64,000 bases of DNA from Channallabes apus (GCA_030522415.1 CM060109.1:2115641-2179640); one strand, 5' to 3'. Shown: positions 1 through 10,126, counted from the stretch's first letter. The notes: generated from the sequence alone by a model not told the origin. Made by a program: numbers and translations.

Positions 1-1
1 C

Positions 2-211
2 CTACACTCCATCTACAGCAAGCGGTGCTGGACTAAGGCCAGGAAGATCATGAAGGACCTCAGTCACCCCAGTAATGGACTGTTCTCTTTGTTGCGGTCT
101 GGGAAGAGATTCCGCTCCCTAAAGGCCAACACAGAGAGACTGAGGAGGAGCTTCTTCCCGCAGGCGATAAGGTCTCTCAATCACACAATCACACCACAAA
201 CACAGGACTAA
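2..211 (+). pseudogene. LINE reverse transcriptase C-terminal tail (CR1/Rex1-like)
   Basis: This is an open frame of 69 codons ending in TAA at 209-211, and it enters from the left window edge. The translation contains GLFSLLRSGKRFRSL and RRSFFPQAIRSLN, which resembles the conserved end of the single large ORF of CR1/Rex1-type fish LINEs, downstream of the RT core. Such proteins nick target DNA and reverse transcribe their own RNA. Only the tail lies in the window, so whether the rest is intact cannot be judged. It is followed by a short 3' UTR with an AATAAA signal. The clade is inferred from the tail alone; another L2/CR1-group LINE is possible. Confidence 0.6.
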
Positions 212-564
212 TAACATCTTTTAAGCTCACAACACCGACTGGACAATCATGGACACATTCATACACACTTGCACTAAATACTCATACATCTGGACAATTG
301 CACATGTCACCTCCATGCATACTTGCACAACCACTGTCACTTTAATCCTATATTTTTGCAATATTTTATTATGCCCTTATGCACAGTTAATTTTACTAGT
401 TAAATTTATTTCTTTAGTATTTCCTTTTTATTGATTATTTATTTTACGTACAAGCTTTTATTTTCTTTTTTTAAGGTCACTGGCGGTCGTATAAAGCATT
501 TCACTGCATATTATACTGTGTATGATTGTGTATGTGACCAATAAAATTTTAATTTGAATTTGAA
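212..564 (+). repeat. LINE 3' UTR and tail
   Basis: AT-rich DNA follows the RT stop codon, with AATAAAATTTT at 539-549 and a short AATTTGAATTTGAA repeat at the end. Such short tandem tails are typical of CR1/Rex1-group LINEs. The open frame at 249-434 is non-coding 3' UTR. Confidence 0.6.
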
Positions 565-575
565 CATCCCCACAC

Positions 576-854
576 TCAAAACACCTCAGCCACACCCTCT
601 TTACACTTGAAGTTTATATTAAGTGTCTCTGGATCATTTAAAACCATTAGGATCTGGACGTTGGAGCTCTTACACCTGAGCAGGACCTGAGCTCTCATGG
701 GGCCGACGAACTTCCTGAATCGGGCTAGTTCCCTCATAATCACCTCATCCTTAATAAACCGGGGCAGGTTGGAAATCACCACCCACGTCACAGGGACAGA
801 CAGAGGGGTGACTTGGACCGTAGATCCTCTCACATTGATTCCGGCCTTTATTAG
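576..854 (-). pseudogene. Tx1-like LINE ORF1, downstream part
   Basis: On the minus strand the frame reads LIKAGINVRGS, then VVISNLPRFIKDEV, GPMRAQVLLRCKS and MVLNDPETLNINFKCK. This is the pattern of the nucleic-acid-binding ORF1 of Tx1-like (L1-group) fish LINEs, in the stretch before the CCHC zinc knuckle. It ends in a stop at 576-578, so the knuckle is missing. The frame continues from the segment at 1229-1449 on the other side of a solo LTR: both parts share the reading frame once the LTR and one copy of the 5-bp duplication are disregarded. ORF1 proteins coat LINE RNA. No ORF2 is visible nearby. Confidence 0.65.
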
Positions 855-1228
855 TGTCAGAAATGAACTAACCTCGGGGACCAGAAGACGTAGCTTTAGC
901 GGTTAGCCCAATGTAGCGTGGATGGTAAACCCAAACGCGGATAAAAAGCGAGTAGGCAGGATAACAAGTCTAAGGACTCTCACAAAAGGGGAGCAAGGGA
1001 AAAACACAAATTTAACCCGCGTTCTATAAACACACACACAATAGCAGAAAGCAGAAAACCCAAAGGGTGAGTACTCACGGTTTGTTGAACGACAACCTGA
1101 ACCGAAATGGGCCGAACTCAATGACTGAGCGTTGTATTGTGGTTTATTTACTCCTTTTATACTTCCTGGTTTGGCAACCACATTACTTCCGGGTCCTAGT
1201 GCCGGTTGCGGATTGGGTGCGCATGACA
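855..1228 (-). mobile_element. Solo LTR of a chromodomain gypsy element
   Basis: A 374-bp sequence with TG...CA ends (TGTCAGAAATG on the plus strand to GCATGACA) is flanked by perfect 5-bp repeats ATTAG at 850-854 and 1229-1233. It matches the 3' LTR at 34485-34891 of the gypsy element described below, over most of its length with small gaps, and has the same orientation. No internal sequence remains, so it is a solo LTR left by recombination. It lies inside the Tx1-like ORF1. Confidence 0.85.
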
Positions 1229-1449
1229 ATTAGAGTGCTTACTCCGTTCGACTCCGTTAAAAAGACCACCACAGCTTTGTTCATCTGGGAGGCTGTGTAG
1301 ATATTTTCATACCCCACCTGCTCTCCCACCTCCAGTAACACGTCTTCTATCAGTACTCCGTTCCCCGGCACACGATTAACGCCATGCTGCAGAAACAGAG
1401 TCTCTACACTGGCCTCAGAGGCCATGGTTCCCCACCCACGCTCTCTCAC
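1229..1449 (-). pseudogene. Tx1-like LINE ORF1, N-terminal part
   Basis: Read on the minus strand, the likely start is the ATG at 1425-1423 (MASEASVETLF); an upstream in-frame ATG sits at 1449. The frame holds LEVGEQVGYENIYTASQMNK and AVVVFLTESNG, characteristic of the N-terminal region of Tx1-like ORF1. It runs to the edge of the solo LTR at 1228 and continues in the same frame at 854. The LINE 5' UTR would lie above 1449 but is not recognisable. Confidence 0.65.
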
Positions 1450-1799
1450 TATAAAGTTCTAACTTTGTTTATGAAAAACATATAACAATAGAAAAACAAA
1501 AAAAGGTGGGGGAAAAAACGCAATCTTTCAAAATTTGGCAGGACACCAAACAGCCCTTCACATGCTCTCCTCACACCCAGAGAGAGAGAACGAGTTCTAA
1601 GTACAGTAAGAGAATTAGAGTAATTCATATCTCCATAGTTAGCTGAATTCTGTCTGTGTGTGTTATAAATCTGATTAAATGTTCAGTTGCCCTTTAAAAC
1701 CCAGCTGAATGGATTATTAATATTTAACAGACTCGACTGAAGAGAAACCAATTAAAGCCGTTTCACTCGTTTACTCTCTCGTTAACTGGAGACGTGGAG
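1450..1799. other. No recognised feature
   Basis: AT-rich DNA with a short GA run near 1581. No coding frame or known repeat was recognised. Confidence 0.5.
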
Positions 1800-2170
1800 A
1801 TTTATTCACTCGCTCATTTATCCCTCACTCCGTTATCCATCTCTCCACTCCATCATTATCCAGCTCTCCATTATCAATCTCTCTGCTCATTCCTCTACTC
1901 CCACTTTATTATCAACCTCTCAATTTCTATTCAATAATCATCCCTCCATCACCCATTTTATTCATTTATCCCTCCAAATGTACATCTCTTCACTCCTTAT
2001 CCACCTCTTTATTATCCATCTCTCCACTCGTTCCTCCATTATCCATCTCCATGTTTATCCCTCCATTGTCCCTCTGTTAACTCTCTCTCCACTCATCCAT
2101 CTGTTATCCATCTCTCCACTCATCCTTTTATTATTATCCACCTCTCTATTATCTTTCTCTTCGCTCCTCT
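1800..2170 (+). repeat. Degenerate pyrimidine-rich tandem repeat
   Basis: Variants of TTATCCATCTCTCCACTC recur about every 20-40 bases across the block (for example near 1831, 2008, 2101), with insertions of CTCATTTATCCCTC type. It is a decayed minisatellite. The open frames crossing it on both strands are low-complexity artefacts. Confidence 0.7.
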
Positions 2171-2384
2171 TTTCAATATCCATCTCTACTGCAGATGAGA
2201 ATATATCAAAGTTTGTCTTAAAATCAATCTCTCTCTCTCTCTCTGTCTCTAACTCTCCATGTGTGTGTGTGTGTTGGCTGAGTCTAAGAGAAAGAGGGAT
2301 GAAACAGAGGCATGATGCCAACATCACCCCCTCCTGTCTCCTGTCTAAGCAGATTAACCTTTCCCAGAGCGCTTCTCTTTTGTC

Positions 2385-2385
2385 A

Positions 2386-2426
<41 letters not shown>

Positions 2427-2427
2427 A

Positions 2428-2468
<41 letters not shown>
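2385..2468. repeat. Compound (TC)n-(AC)n microsatellite
   Basis: About 42 bases of TC repeat with one TA interruption run directly into about 42 bases of AC repeat. Smaller CT and GT runs precede it at 2229-2275. Confidence 0.95.
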
Positions 2469-2471
<3 letters not shown>

Positions 2472-2755
2472 GCTTACTGAAAGCTACAAGCTGAAGAAAA
2501 CCTTCAGTATAAGCAACCAAAGTCAACTCCTACAAAATACCCAAGTGTTTGTCTCTTACTGTATATAACTTATATATGAAGTTTTCTTATGTAAGTGTTT
2601 GTTGCTCTTATATGGGTAACTGACTCAGAAGGTTGTTCCCTCACTGTAGCTTTGGGGACAGAAACTGGAGAGAATTTATGCTGGATGCTGCAATGGGGAC
2701 TAAAAACACTTTTTTTTTCATTTGCATGTTAAAATACTGCTGCTGTAAGACATGT

Positions 2756-2923
2756 ACAGATGTCGCCTTTAAAACTGCGTGTGTTTTCCCGCGAGAGGCG
2801 GCAATTTAGCGCGCGGCGTGCCGCGACTTGCCGGAGGCAACATTCGGGAATTTAAAATAAATGTGTTGTGCTTCACTGAATATCCGCCAGATGGCGCATG
2901 GAAGGACTTTATCTAAAAGCCGG
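2756..2923 (+). repeat. 168-bp GC-rich repeat, copy 1
   Basis: This segment is about 95 percent identical by eye to 29084-29251, same orientation and equal length, with different flanks on both sides. It contains GCGCGC-rich sequence and a CTCF-like motif. No terminal repeats are obvious, so its class is unknown; it may be an LTR, UTR or MITE piece. Confidence 0.8.
2884..2897 (+). promoter_or_regulatory. CTCF-like core motif
   Basis: CCGCCAGATGGCGC matches the vertebrate CTCF core CCRSYAGRKGGCRS at all 14 positions. It lies inside the 168-bp repeat. Occupancy cannot be told from sequence. Confidence 0.5.
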
Positions 2924-3940
2924 TGGTCCGGGAAAGTCAGTTTCCCTATGTTTCCCCGGTGGCGCGCAGATTCAAATCATGACGTCACTCGCTACCTAAC
3001 GCTGAGAAGGCGAACGAGGATTTTAACAGATTTTCTCTCGTTTTAAACTGTTTTTACGAACTTTTTGAATTAAACAAATAACCGATGCAAAATAATCGAG
3101 TGTCTTTTCGCTTTTTTTTTTATATTTGAAGATAATTCGTATGTTTTAAGCCGCTGCAAAAGGCTGGTTTGCTGGGCGAGTACTGACATCACGACTACTT
3201 TTATTACACCTACATTTGTTTATTTGTATATGTATGTTATTAATATTAATTTTTTTAGAGATTGTGTGTGCGTGCACGGAGAGTTTGTGTTGATAAGTGT
3301 ATGTGGATAAGTTGATAAGTGTATCAGAAAGCATTAAAATGTTTATTTGAATTAAAATGACACACACACGTCTGTATATACAGTATATCAATTACATTTA
3401 TATCAATTTCACTGAAGCCTATCCCTCGCCATATGACAATTCGCCATTCATTCTCGCATTGATAATCAGCGATATTTTATAAGGAGATTTAGGGATTTAG
3501 CTCTACTTAATTTTCTAACGTTTTAAGAAAATTCATTAGTTCGTTCATTCTATTTGAAGCTTCGGATGTTTTTTTTGTTTTTTTTTAGATTAGTTCTGAA
3601 CTCGATTCCGTGAAACTATCGCTAAAACAATGTACTGAGCCCTCCTGAGGATATAAAGCTTTATTATTGTGTTTGAATAAATAATCAGATCTACCACAGC
3701 AGGTAATAAACTATGGTGTGTCATAACTGAAGCAAACACCACGATTGTGCCTCGTTTCGTTCGACGGGAACGTGGTTCACTTGGCCGCGGTGTATTATAA
3801 ACCTGTGGAATGTTTCACTGTTTATGCTCACATAAGAGTAATAAAAGCGAGTGAAATGTGGAAATGATGTGTGGCAACTCAATGAGGACTAAACCAAAGA
3901 TTTCGGTAACTCCACTGAGTGTAACATCTGCATAGTGACA
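2924..3940. other. No recognised feature
   Basis: AT-rich, apparently single-copy DNA within this window. No coding exon, RNA gene or repeat boundary was recognised. Confidence 0.5.
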
Positions 3941-4044
3941 CTGAACATCTTCACTTTTCCGTTTACCTCTGAAAAAAAAGCTGTATTTTGTTTGTTTATA
4001 TTTAGAGTTTTTAGAACAGTAGAAGAAGTACGCGCGCGCACGCA

Positions 4045-4093
<49 letters not shown>

Positions 4094-4326
4094 ACACACT
4101 CCCCTGAGCCCTCGGGAAACATCCAATCACCGTCGGTATACAAATGAGTCAAGACGTAGCCTAACGTGGTGTCGTGTCGGATTTCAGTGGTCACGGAGTG
4201 GGAAGACTTTGAAGAAGCTGCAGTGACAGTAAACAGCTGAACAACTTCACTTTTCCGTTTACCTCTGAGGAAAAAAAGCTGTATTTTGTTTGTTTATATT
4301 TAGGATTTTTATAGTAGTATAAGAGA
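3941..4326 (+). repeat. Local duplication with AC microsatellite
   Basis: The block at 3941-4027 (CTGAACATCTTCAC onward) is repeated at 4237-4326 with few differences. Between them lies an AC repeat at about 4031-4098. The sequence around 4160-4215 (GTCGGATTTCAGTGGTCACG) recurs at 4873-4915, again just after an AC repeat and a CCCTGAGCCCT-like stretch, pointing to a further copy. Confidence 0.75.
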
Positions 4327-4561
4327 AAGTTACAGTTTGGTCTGTACTGTAGTTCGCACCCTTGTAGAGAATAAATAAATGAATAACACCTTCATATCCC
4401 CTCTCAAGAGTGTCATAGTCCATTGTTAGTTTTAATGATCTGGCTGAAACTAATTATCACTACATAAGTACCCTAACACCATTGATCATGAGTCTCAGCT
4501 GAACCTAATTCTATACTTGTAACAGAAAATGTAGATGCAGATTCCAAATGTGTATTTATAT

Positions 4562-4628
<67 letters not shown>
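4562..4628 (+). repeat. (GATA)n microsatellite
   Basis: About 17 uninterrupted units of the tetranucleotide GATA. Confidence 0.97.
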
Positions 4629-4680
4629 GTGTGTGTAGGCTCTACGCAGGGGCAAGAGAGGGCAGCGCACCCTCAAATAA

Positions 4681-4716
4681 ATGTCTGCACATGTTAATAT
4701 ATTCCTAAAATGTATA
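4681..4716 (+). repeat. 36-bp repeat, copy 1
   Basis: It is repeated at 5405-5440 with one base change. The second copy ends exactly at the TA where a Tc1-type end begins, so this copy gives a partial empty-site comparison. Confidence 0.7.
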
Positions 4717-4797
4717 TATTACAAGTTGATAAACTGATCTGCGGTAGCGGAAAAATCAGCTGAAAAAAGGACAGGCTGCAGCGCTCACACATACACA

Positions 4798-4800
<3 letters not shown>

Positions 4801-4846
<46 letters not shown>
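4801..4846. repeat. (AC)n microsatellite
   Basis: About 23 AC units. Confidence 0.95.
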
Positions 4847-4848
<2 letters not shown>

Positions 4849-4929
4849 AGACACACCTCCCTTGAGCCCTGCGTCTGTCGGATTTCAGCGGTCATGGGGT
4901 GGAAAGACTTTGAAGCAGTTTATATATGA

Positions 4930-5440
4930 ATCTAAGGTTGAACTAATCAGCATTGTAAATATATAATATTTTTCAAATAAAATCGCTATTACTTTGACCC
5001 TGAAGTTTAGTTTAGCACACACAAAAAACAGAAAAGTCATTTCTGGTAACGGAATGTGTAGTTTATTTACAGTAATTCATTAAAAAATTAATATACATAC
5101 AGTACACAGTAAACACGGGAAAAATTACAAAATGAAAAAACAAACAGTGTCTACTTTATAAACAGCTTAGTATGTGCGTCGAGTTGCTGAAATCCCTTGC
5201 ATGTTTTTGCTTCCAAGTGGAGAGATATTTGACCGATAGCCTAGAACAAAAGATCTATAGGTGTGATCACAACCCCCTCCGACCGACCGTGCCATCAATC
5301 ACTGACCACCTCAGAAGTTCCCTCCAATGTATGGCTGCAATACTTGTTTTGCAAGTATTTTTAACACCATTCAAAGGCTTACAAGTTCCATTCAACATAT
5401 AATGATGTCTGCAAATGTTAATATATTCCTAAAATGTATA
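4930..5440. other. No recognised gene; AT-rich spacer
   Basis: The open frame at 5172-5402 shows no recognised family and no splice context. The last 36 bases repeat 4681-4716. Confidence 0.4.
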
Positions 5441-5822
5441 CAGTATCTCACAAAAGTGAGTACACCCCTCACATTTTTGTAAATATTTTATTATTTCTTT
5501 TCAAGGGACAACGCTAAAGATATGAAACTCTGATAGAATGTAAAGTAATCAGTGTACAGCTTGTATAATGGTGTAAAGTTGATGTTCCCTCAAAATAACT
5601 CAACACACAGCCATTAAAGTCTGAACTGCTGGCAACAAAAGTGAGTACACCCCTAAATGAAAATGTTCAAACTGTGCCCAGTGTCAGTATTTTGTGTGGC
5701 CACCATTATTTTCCAGCACTGTCTTAACTCTCTTGGGCATGGAGTTCACTAGAGCTTCACAGGTTGTCATGGGAATCCTCTTCCACTCCTCCTTGATCAC
5801 GTAGTACACTGTACTCCTTGTA
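5441..5822. mobile_element. Tc1/mariner-type left end, interrupted
   Basis: The sequence starts CAGTATCTCACAAAAGTGAG directly after a TA. The motif ACAAAAGTGAGTACACCCCT occurs at about 5450 and again at about 5635, the two direct repeats expected in an IR/DR-type Tc1 inverted repeat. Beyond it lies a piece of the internal part (TGTGGCCACCATTATT onward). It is cut at 5822 by a CACTG element, and no transposase follows after 7525. Confidence 0.7.
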
Positions 5823-6310
5823 CACTGTAATAAACGTCCATAATTTTAAATGTAGAATACCGTATAAATGCTACAGAATAAAACCGTATAACTTGGGATA
5901 ACCGTCGAATTTACAGTGAAAACCCGTAATTAGTTTCACTAAGTAATATGTTAAATTTAACAGTTAAAAACATATGAAAAGATGGTTTATTGCAGTAAAA
6001 TTAATAAAAGTTATGGATGTAACATATAAACTCTCAGAGAAGGTATTTGTTACTAATATACTTAAGCATCAGTTTATATTTTACTAAACCTTTGTAAATA
6101 GAGTTTAAAAATCTGAAAAATACCTGCTCTGTAAAAAATACACGGTAAAATTTTACGGTAAAAGAAACGTCATTTTGCCATGAATTTAAATTGTAGCATT
6201 GTTATTGTTTGTACAGGATTGCACTCATTATACTGTATATTTTACGGATTTTAATATTTTTTTCTACAGTTTATAGCTGTCTAATTTACGTTAACCAAGG
6301 ACTTTAAAGT

Positions 6311-6568
6311 CGTGAGTGGTATTCAGCCCTTTGATCACTGTGACAAGGACAGCCGCTGGTACGCGCCACTTCGATCCCCGCCACCGCTCACCAGCCTGTG
6401 TCCGCATGCCAGCAGGGCACTGCCCTCCAGAACTGCACATGCACACCTTTCCTTCCCTTTTTCCCTTTCTCCTTCTTTTAACCCTTTCCTTCCCTAACTA
6501 AAATTACCCCTTTTCCGTAAGACCTCGCCTCATGTCCGTGTTTGTTCCTCTTGTGTCAAACCCATTAC
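6311..6568 (-). mobile_element. 258-bp LTR-like repeat with AAAGT duplication
   Basis: It is flanked by AAAGT at 6306-6310 and 6569-6573. Read on the minus strand it starts GTAATGGGTTTGACAC. Related copies lie at 55653-55935 (GTAACGGGTTCGACCC) and, truncated, at about 50305-50400, both on the plus strand. The 5-bp duplication fits an LTR, but the ends are not TG...CA when that duplication is used, so the class is left open. Confidence 0.5.
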
Positions 6569-7085
6569 AAAGTACATGAACATATTTAACACCCCAGTGC
6601 AGTGTGCATTTAAAAACCACAATGCAGGACAGAGGACATAAACAATTTTAACATGTGAGTGATAAAATGTTTTTTTTTGTGTAAAGTTGTAATAAAAGCC
6701 CTTCTATAAAATTTTATACTTAAATTGTCTGTCCATAATGCTTAAAAATGTCCACCCTGACATTTGAATATTTTATTTTGAGAATTGAAATATTGTTTTG
6801 CTGTCTTGATTAAAATATACATGGGACCATGCTGATGTCCGAGTCTTGAATACATTTGATGGGTTTTGATGATTTGATTTAGGTTTGTATTCATCAATTA
6901 GTATAAAAGTACTCTTAATAGTTTCTTAACAGTAAAATTCGAATGCTTAGCAATGTAACTCCTATCTCTTTTAGCTCCAGCTAGTGGGATAAAATGATGC
7001 TTTCACAGAATTGCTGAATGAATTCACTGTGGTTATTCATAATAAAACAAATAGTCCACCAACAACAACAACAACAGCAATTGTG
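6569..7085. other. Interior of the CACTG element
   Basis: AT-rich sequence without coding signals; it ends in a short CAA/CAG run before the SINE. Confidence 0.5.
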
Positions 7086-7281
7086 CAGCAAGCCTGGGAG
7101 TGTAGTGGTTAGCACTGTCGCCTTTCACCACCAGAGTCCGGGTTCGATTCCTGTCTCTGTGTGCATGGAGTTTATATGTTCTCCCCATGCTTGGTGGGTT
7201 TCCTCCAGGTACTAGTAAGCCCCCCCCCCACCCCTATATACTGTACAGGATAAAACTGTACAGACGATGAGTGAGTGAGTT
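7086..7281 (+). mobile_element. tRNA-headed SINE, 3' shortened
   Basis: The pol III-type head GTGTAGTGGTTAGCACTG is followed by GGTTCGATTCC (B box) and then the body TGTGTGCATGGAGTTTATATG. The middle of the element is missing and it ends in a GATGAGTGAGTGAG tail. It is the same family as the full copy at 26082-26460. Confidence 0.8.
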
Positions 7282-7523
7282 CTGATGGTTATGATCCGCA
7301 TTTGTTACAAGGTTACAATGTTTTTTTATAACAACATAAACATGTTAATTAGACAGTTATAAACCGTATAATAACCAATTAAAATCTGTAAATTATACAG
7401 TATAATGAGTGCAATCCCATACAACCAAAAACATTGCTACCGTATTTTTTTACAGTAGAATTCTGGCAACCACAGCTGCCGTTTTTTTTTTACCGTAAAA
7501 TTTACAATTTATTTGTTACAGTG

Positions 7524-7753
7524 TACAGTGAGGACAAGATGAACTTTTTAGAAGAAAAAAAAAGGATTCAAGAAAAGTGGCTGATGCCATTCATCCTGGA
7601 AGGAATTTCAGAAAGACCGTCTTGAGTATCACAACTTCACTATTCAGCCCTAAAATAACATTGTTTTAATCTGGACCTCTTTTGAAAAAGTTTTAACACC
7701 CTTAAAATAGGACTAAATATGTGGTCTGGTTTAAAATAAATAACACACATGCT

Positions 7754-7807
<54 letters not shown>

Positions 7808-7978
7808 GGGATAACTGAGTTGAGGTAATTAATTTGATTACAAGCCGTGTTCTAATTAGCTGAGAAGAACTTGAAGGGAAATTTTCCTTAACAGCACAAA
7901 GACGCACATTCACATGCATGTTGTTCAAATCTAATAGAGAGTCTATGAGGTAAACTTCTCTCTCTCTCTCACTCTGCA
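7524..7978. other. Spacer with AC microsatellite
   Basis: It contains an (AC)n run at 7754-7804 and a short TC run near 7961. The purine-rich stretch at 7530-7620 has no recognisable coding content. Confidence 0.6.
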
Positions 7979-8165
7979 CTTCACGTGTCCAACAGGTTTG
8001 CTCTCCTCAGTGATGCACCCACTGAGAAACCTGAAAGAGCTCTGGTTATAGGAGACTCTATACTGAACTATGTGACATTAGCCAGGCCTTTAGGGGGCGC
8101 CAGCGGCAGTGGTTAGTTGTATCCCGGGAGCCAGAGCACCGGACATAGCAGGTAATCTTAGGGCT
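7979..8165 (+). pseudogene. SGNH esterase fragment of an L2-like LINE ORF1
   Basis: The frame reads SNRFALLSDAPTEKPERALV then IGDSIL, containing the GDS serine block of SGNH hydrolases, and nearly matches the intact domain on the minus strand at 45036-45671. A one-base gain in the G run near 8093 shifts the frame and brings stops. The fragment is cut at 8165 by a SINE. Esterase domains in ORF1 are known from CR1-like LINEs, where they are thought to aid RNP or membrane interactions. Only about 60 codons remain. Confidence 0.75.
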
Positions 8166-8443
8166 GCCTTAGTGGTTTAGCACTGCCTCCTTGTACCTCT
8201 ATGTCCTGGATTCAATTCCCACGTCAGTCTGTGTGCATGGCTTTTGCAAGTTTTTCTCATGCTTGGTGGGTTTCCTATTGCTTCTTCCCATAATCCAATA
8301 TGGGTTAGGCTAATTGGCATTTCCAAATTGCCTGTAGTGTGTGCCTGTTGACCAGAGGTCCTACCACAAATGGGAATAGATGCAATGGTCACCATTGGCC
8401 TCCATGGTCCCTAGTTGGACTATAAAGGATCCTAGATGAATGA
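8166..8443 (+). mobile_element. tRNA-headed SINE, diverged
   Basis: It starts CCTTAGTGGTTTAGCACTG and has a weak B box GATTCAATTCC. The body TGTGTGCATGGCTTTTGCA is followed by GGGTTAGGCTAATTGGCAT, and it ends in GATGAATGAGTGAG. It is more diverged than the copy at 26082, so probably older. Confidence 0.8.
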
Positions 8444-9058
8444 GTGAGAGTAATACTTCTTGAAGATAATGATATATACCTTCATCAGTCAGAGGTTAGT
8501 GAGAGTCACCAAATACCTTTGTTCATGCTCTTCCGTGTGTTGTTTCTGCACCAGGTATACCCTCAGCCCACAAAACAATTGATTCCTCTTTTGTGGAGTA
8601 AGTGGAGCATCCATTTTTGCTCACACCGCAGTTACAAATTAACTGATGCAACACGTTCCTACCAGCACAGCTTTGAATGGAGAAACAGCAGCATTGAACG
8701 GAAAAAGCTGATTAGACAGAGGCTTTAATATAACAGTGCGGATACATTTTGATTGACCCTCACATTTTATGGTTGTTTAGCATAGTTTGTTTTCCATAGG
8801 TGAAGTCTCATGTAGTTCTGTATCATGAAGCATCAATCTGGTCTCTGGAATGAGAGTTTTTCTGTGTAAATCATTCATAAGCCATTCAGAAGGTAAATAT
8901 CAGCCATATAAACACTTGGTGTAATGGGGCAATTAATTCTGGAGTGCGCATTGGATATTTAGTACTCTACAGTATGTCAATGAGTCGAATTAATGAATGT
9001 GTGTGTGAGACATAAGAAAATGGCTTTTCTACCCTCTTTCTCACACATCACTATAACT
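8444..9058. other. No recognised feature
   Basis: A 94-codon plus-strand frame (8444-8728) shows no known family and sits directly after a SINE tail, so it is not called. Confidence 0.4.
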
Positions 9059-9762
9059 TGTAGCACAGCCACACAAAAGGGACACCTTCAACAACAGGGA
9101 AATGGTTGTAGAGCTAATGCTGCTCACCTGTGGCCGAAGGTGTGCCCTAGCGGTTTCTGTTCCCCTATTGACAGTGTTTTGGTCACCGGGCAAGTTCCCG
9201 CGCATGCGCGATCGCAACGCATGGGAACCCGGAAGTGACGTGGGTCACATGATCTGGCATAAAGCCGGAACCGGCATAGAAGTCGACACGGAGAGATGAA
9301 GACAGCGCGCTGCATGTTTTTTGAAGCTGAGCGACTGCTTGTGGATTACCTTTTGTTAATTTCATTCAGTACCCAGCTCATTCCGTTTATCGATCTCCCA
9401 GACCTACCGTCTTTATCTGGTGAGATCGACCCATCTCTCCAACTCACCATTTCACCCCAATTGCCATTTTTTCAGACTCTGGACTATCATACACTCACTC
9501 ACACACCCGCATACATCACACACTCACTCGTTATATTTGTATATATTTTGTATATATTGGTTTGTGGTGCACCGTGTTTGTTTATTTATCTGTCTGTCTT
9601 GTATAATACACTTTGGATAATTTATTATAATTGTTTTGTGTCACGTCGTGTTTTGTCCAGCTGCGGTTGCGCAATACCGGAAGTGTTATCAAGCCCCTGT
9701 TTAGATTCCCGAATCCGTTGTTCTTGTGTAACTAAAGGTTTTATAATAATCCAAGCGTTACA
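9059..9762 (+). mobile_element. Solo LTR (704 bp), same family as the element at 51042-54498
   Basis: It runs from TGTAGCACAGCC to CCAAGCGTTACA (TG...CA ends), flanked by AACT at 9055-9058 and 9763-9766. It is collinear with the LTRs of the minus-strand gypsy-type element at 51042-54498, including the CGCGCATGCGCGATCGCAAC block near 9198. No internal sequence is present. The long open frame at 9296-9898 is LTR DNA plus a GT run, not a gene. Confidence 0.9.
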
Positions 9763-9815
9763 AACTCCCCAAATTATATTGTCCTCATTAAAGTGTGTAT
9801 GTAAGTCTCATAGGC

Positions 9816-9820
<5 letters not shown>

Positions 9821-9872
<52 letters not shown>
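9821..9872. repeat. (GT)n microsatellite
   Basis: About 26 GT units, 58 bases past the solo LTR. Confidence 0.95.
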
Positions 9873-9874
<2 letters not shown>

Positions 9875-10088
9875 AGGGGTCACCTTGTCACCCTGTAATA
9901 ACACATATACCTGACTCAGGTAGTGAGCAGAAGAAATGCAGATGCAGTGAAGGTGGGAAAGGAAACGTGAGCCTAAGCAAAAACGTCAGAGACGACTAAA
10001 AACAAATCTGCTTTTTACAGGGAAAAAGTGTAATCCTGAACAACGCTCATGTCTTAGCCAAGCACAAACTAAATATAAATATATTATC

Positions 10089-10090
<2 letters not shown>

Positions 10091-10126
<36 letters not shown>

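Larger units (their letters stand above)
5823..7523. mobile_element. CACTG-ended element with TA target duplication, copy 1
   Basis: The left end CACTGTAATAAAC and the right end GTTACAGTG are inverted, and both are flanked by TA (5821-5822, 7524-7525). Repeated ACGGTAAAA / TTTTACCGT motifs lie near both ends (6143-6160, 7438-7503). Its 1701 bp contain no transposase frame, so it is non-autonomous. It carries an LTR-like insertion (6311-6568) and a SINE (7086-7281). A larger relative lies at 56944-59831. The superfamily is uncertain; CACTG ends recall CMC/EnSpm, while a TA duplication recalls Tc1/mariner. Confidence 0.6.

Noticed and set aside
1978..2568. Open frames of 196 and 137 codons on both strands
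   Set aside because: They are made of a degenerate tandem repeat and TC/AC microsatellites; residues are low-complexity Ser/Leu or Glu/Arg/Cys/Val runs.
4562..4628. Evenly spaced short repeats as a CRISPR-like array
   Set aside because: A simple GATA microsatellite without spacers; the context is a vertebrate genome.
8444..8728. 94-codon frame as a host gene
   Set aside because: No family recognised, no splice signals, and it adjoins a SINE tail.
9296..9898. 200-codon plus-strand frame
   Set aside because: It lies inside the 704-bp LTR and a GT run, and the same frame recurs in the LTRs at 51 and 54 kb. It has no start context or family.
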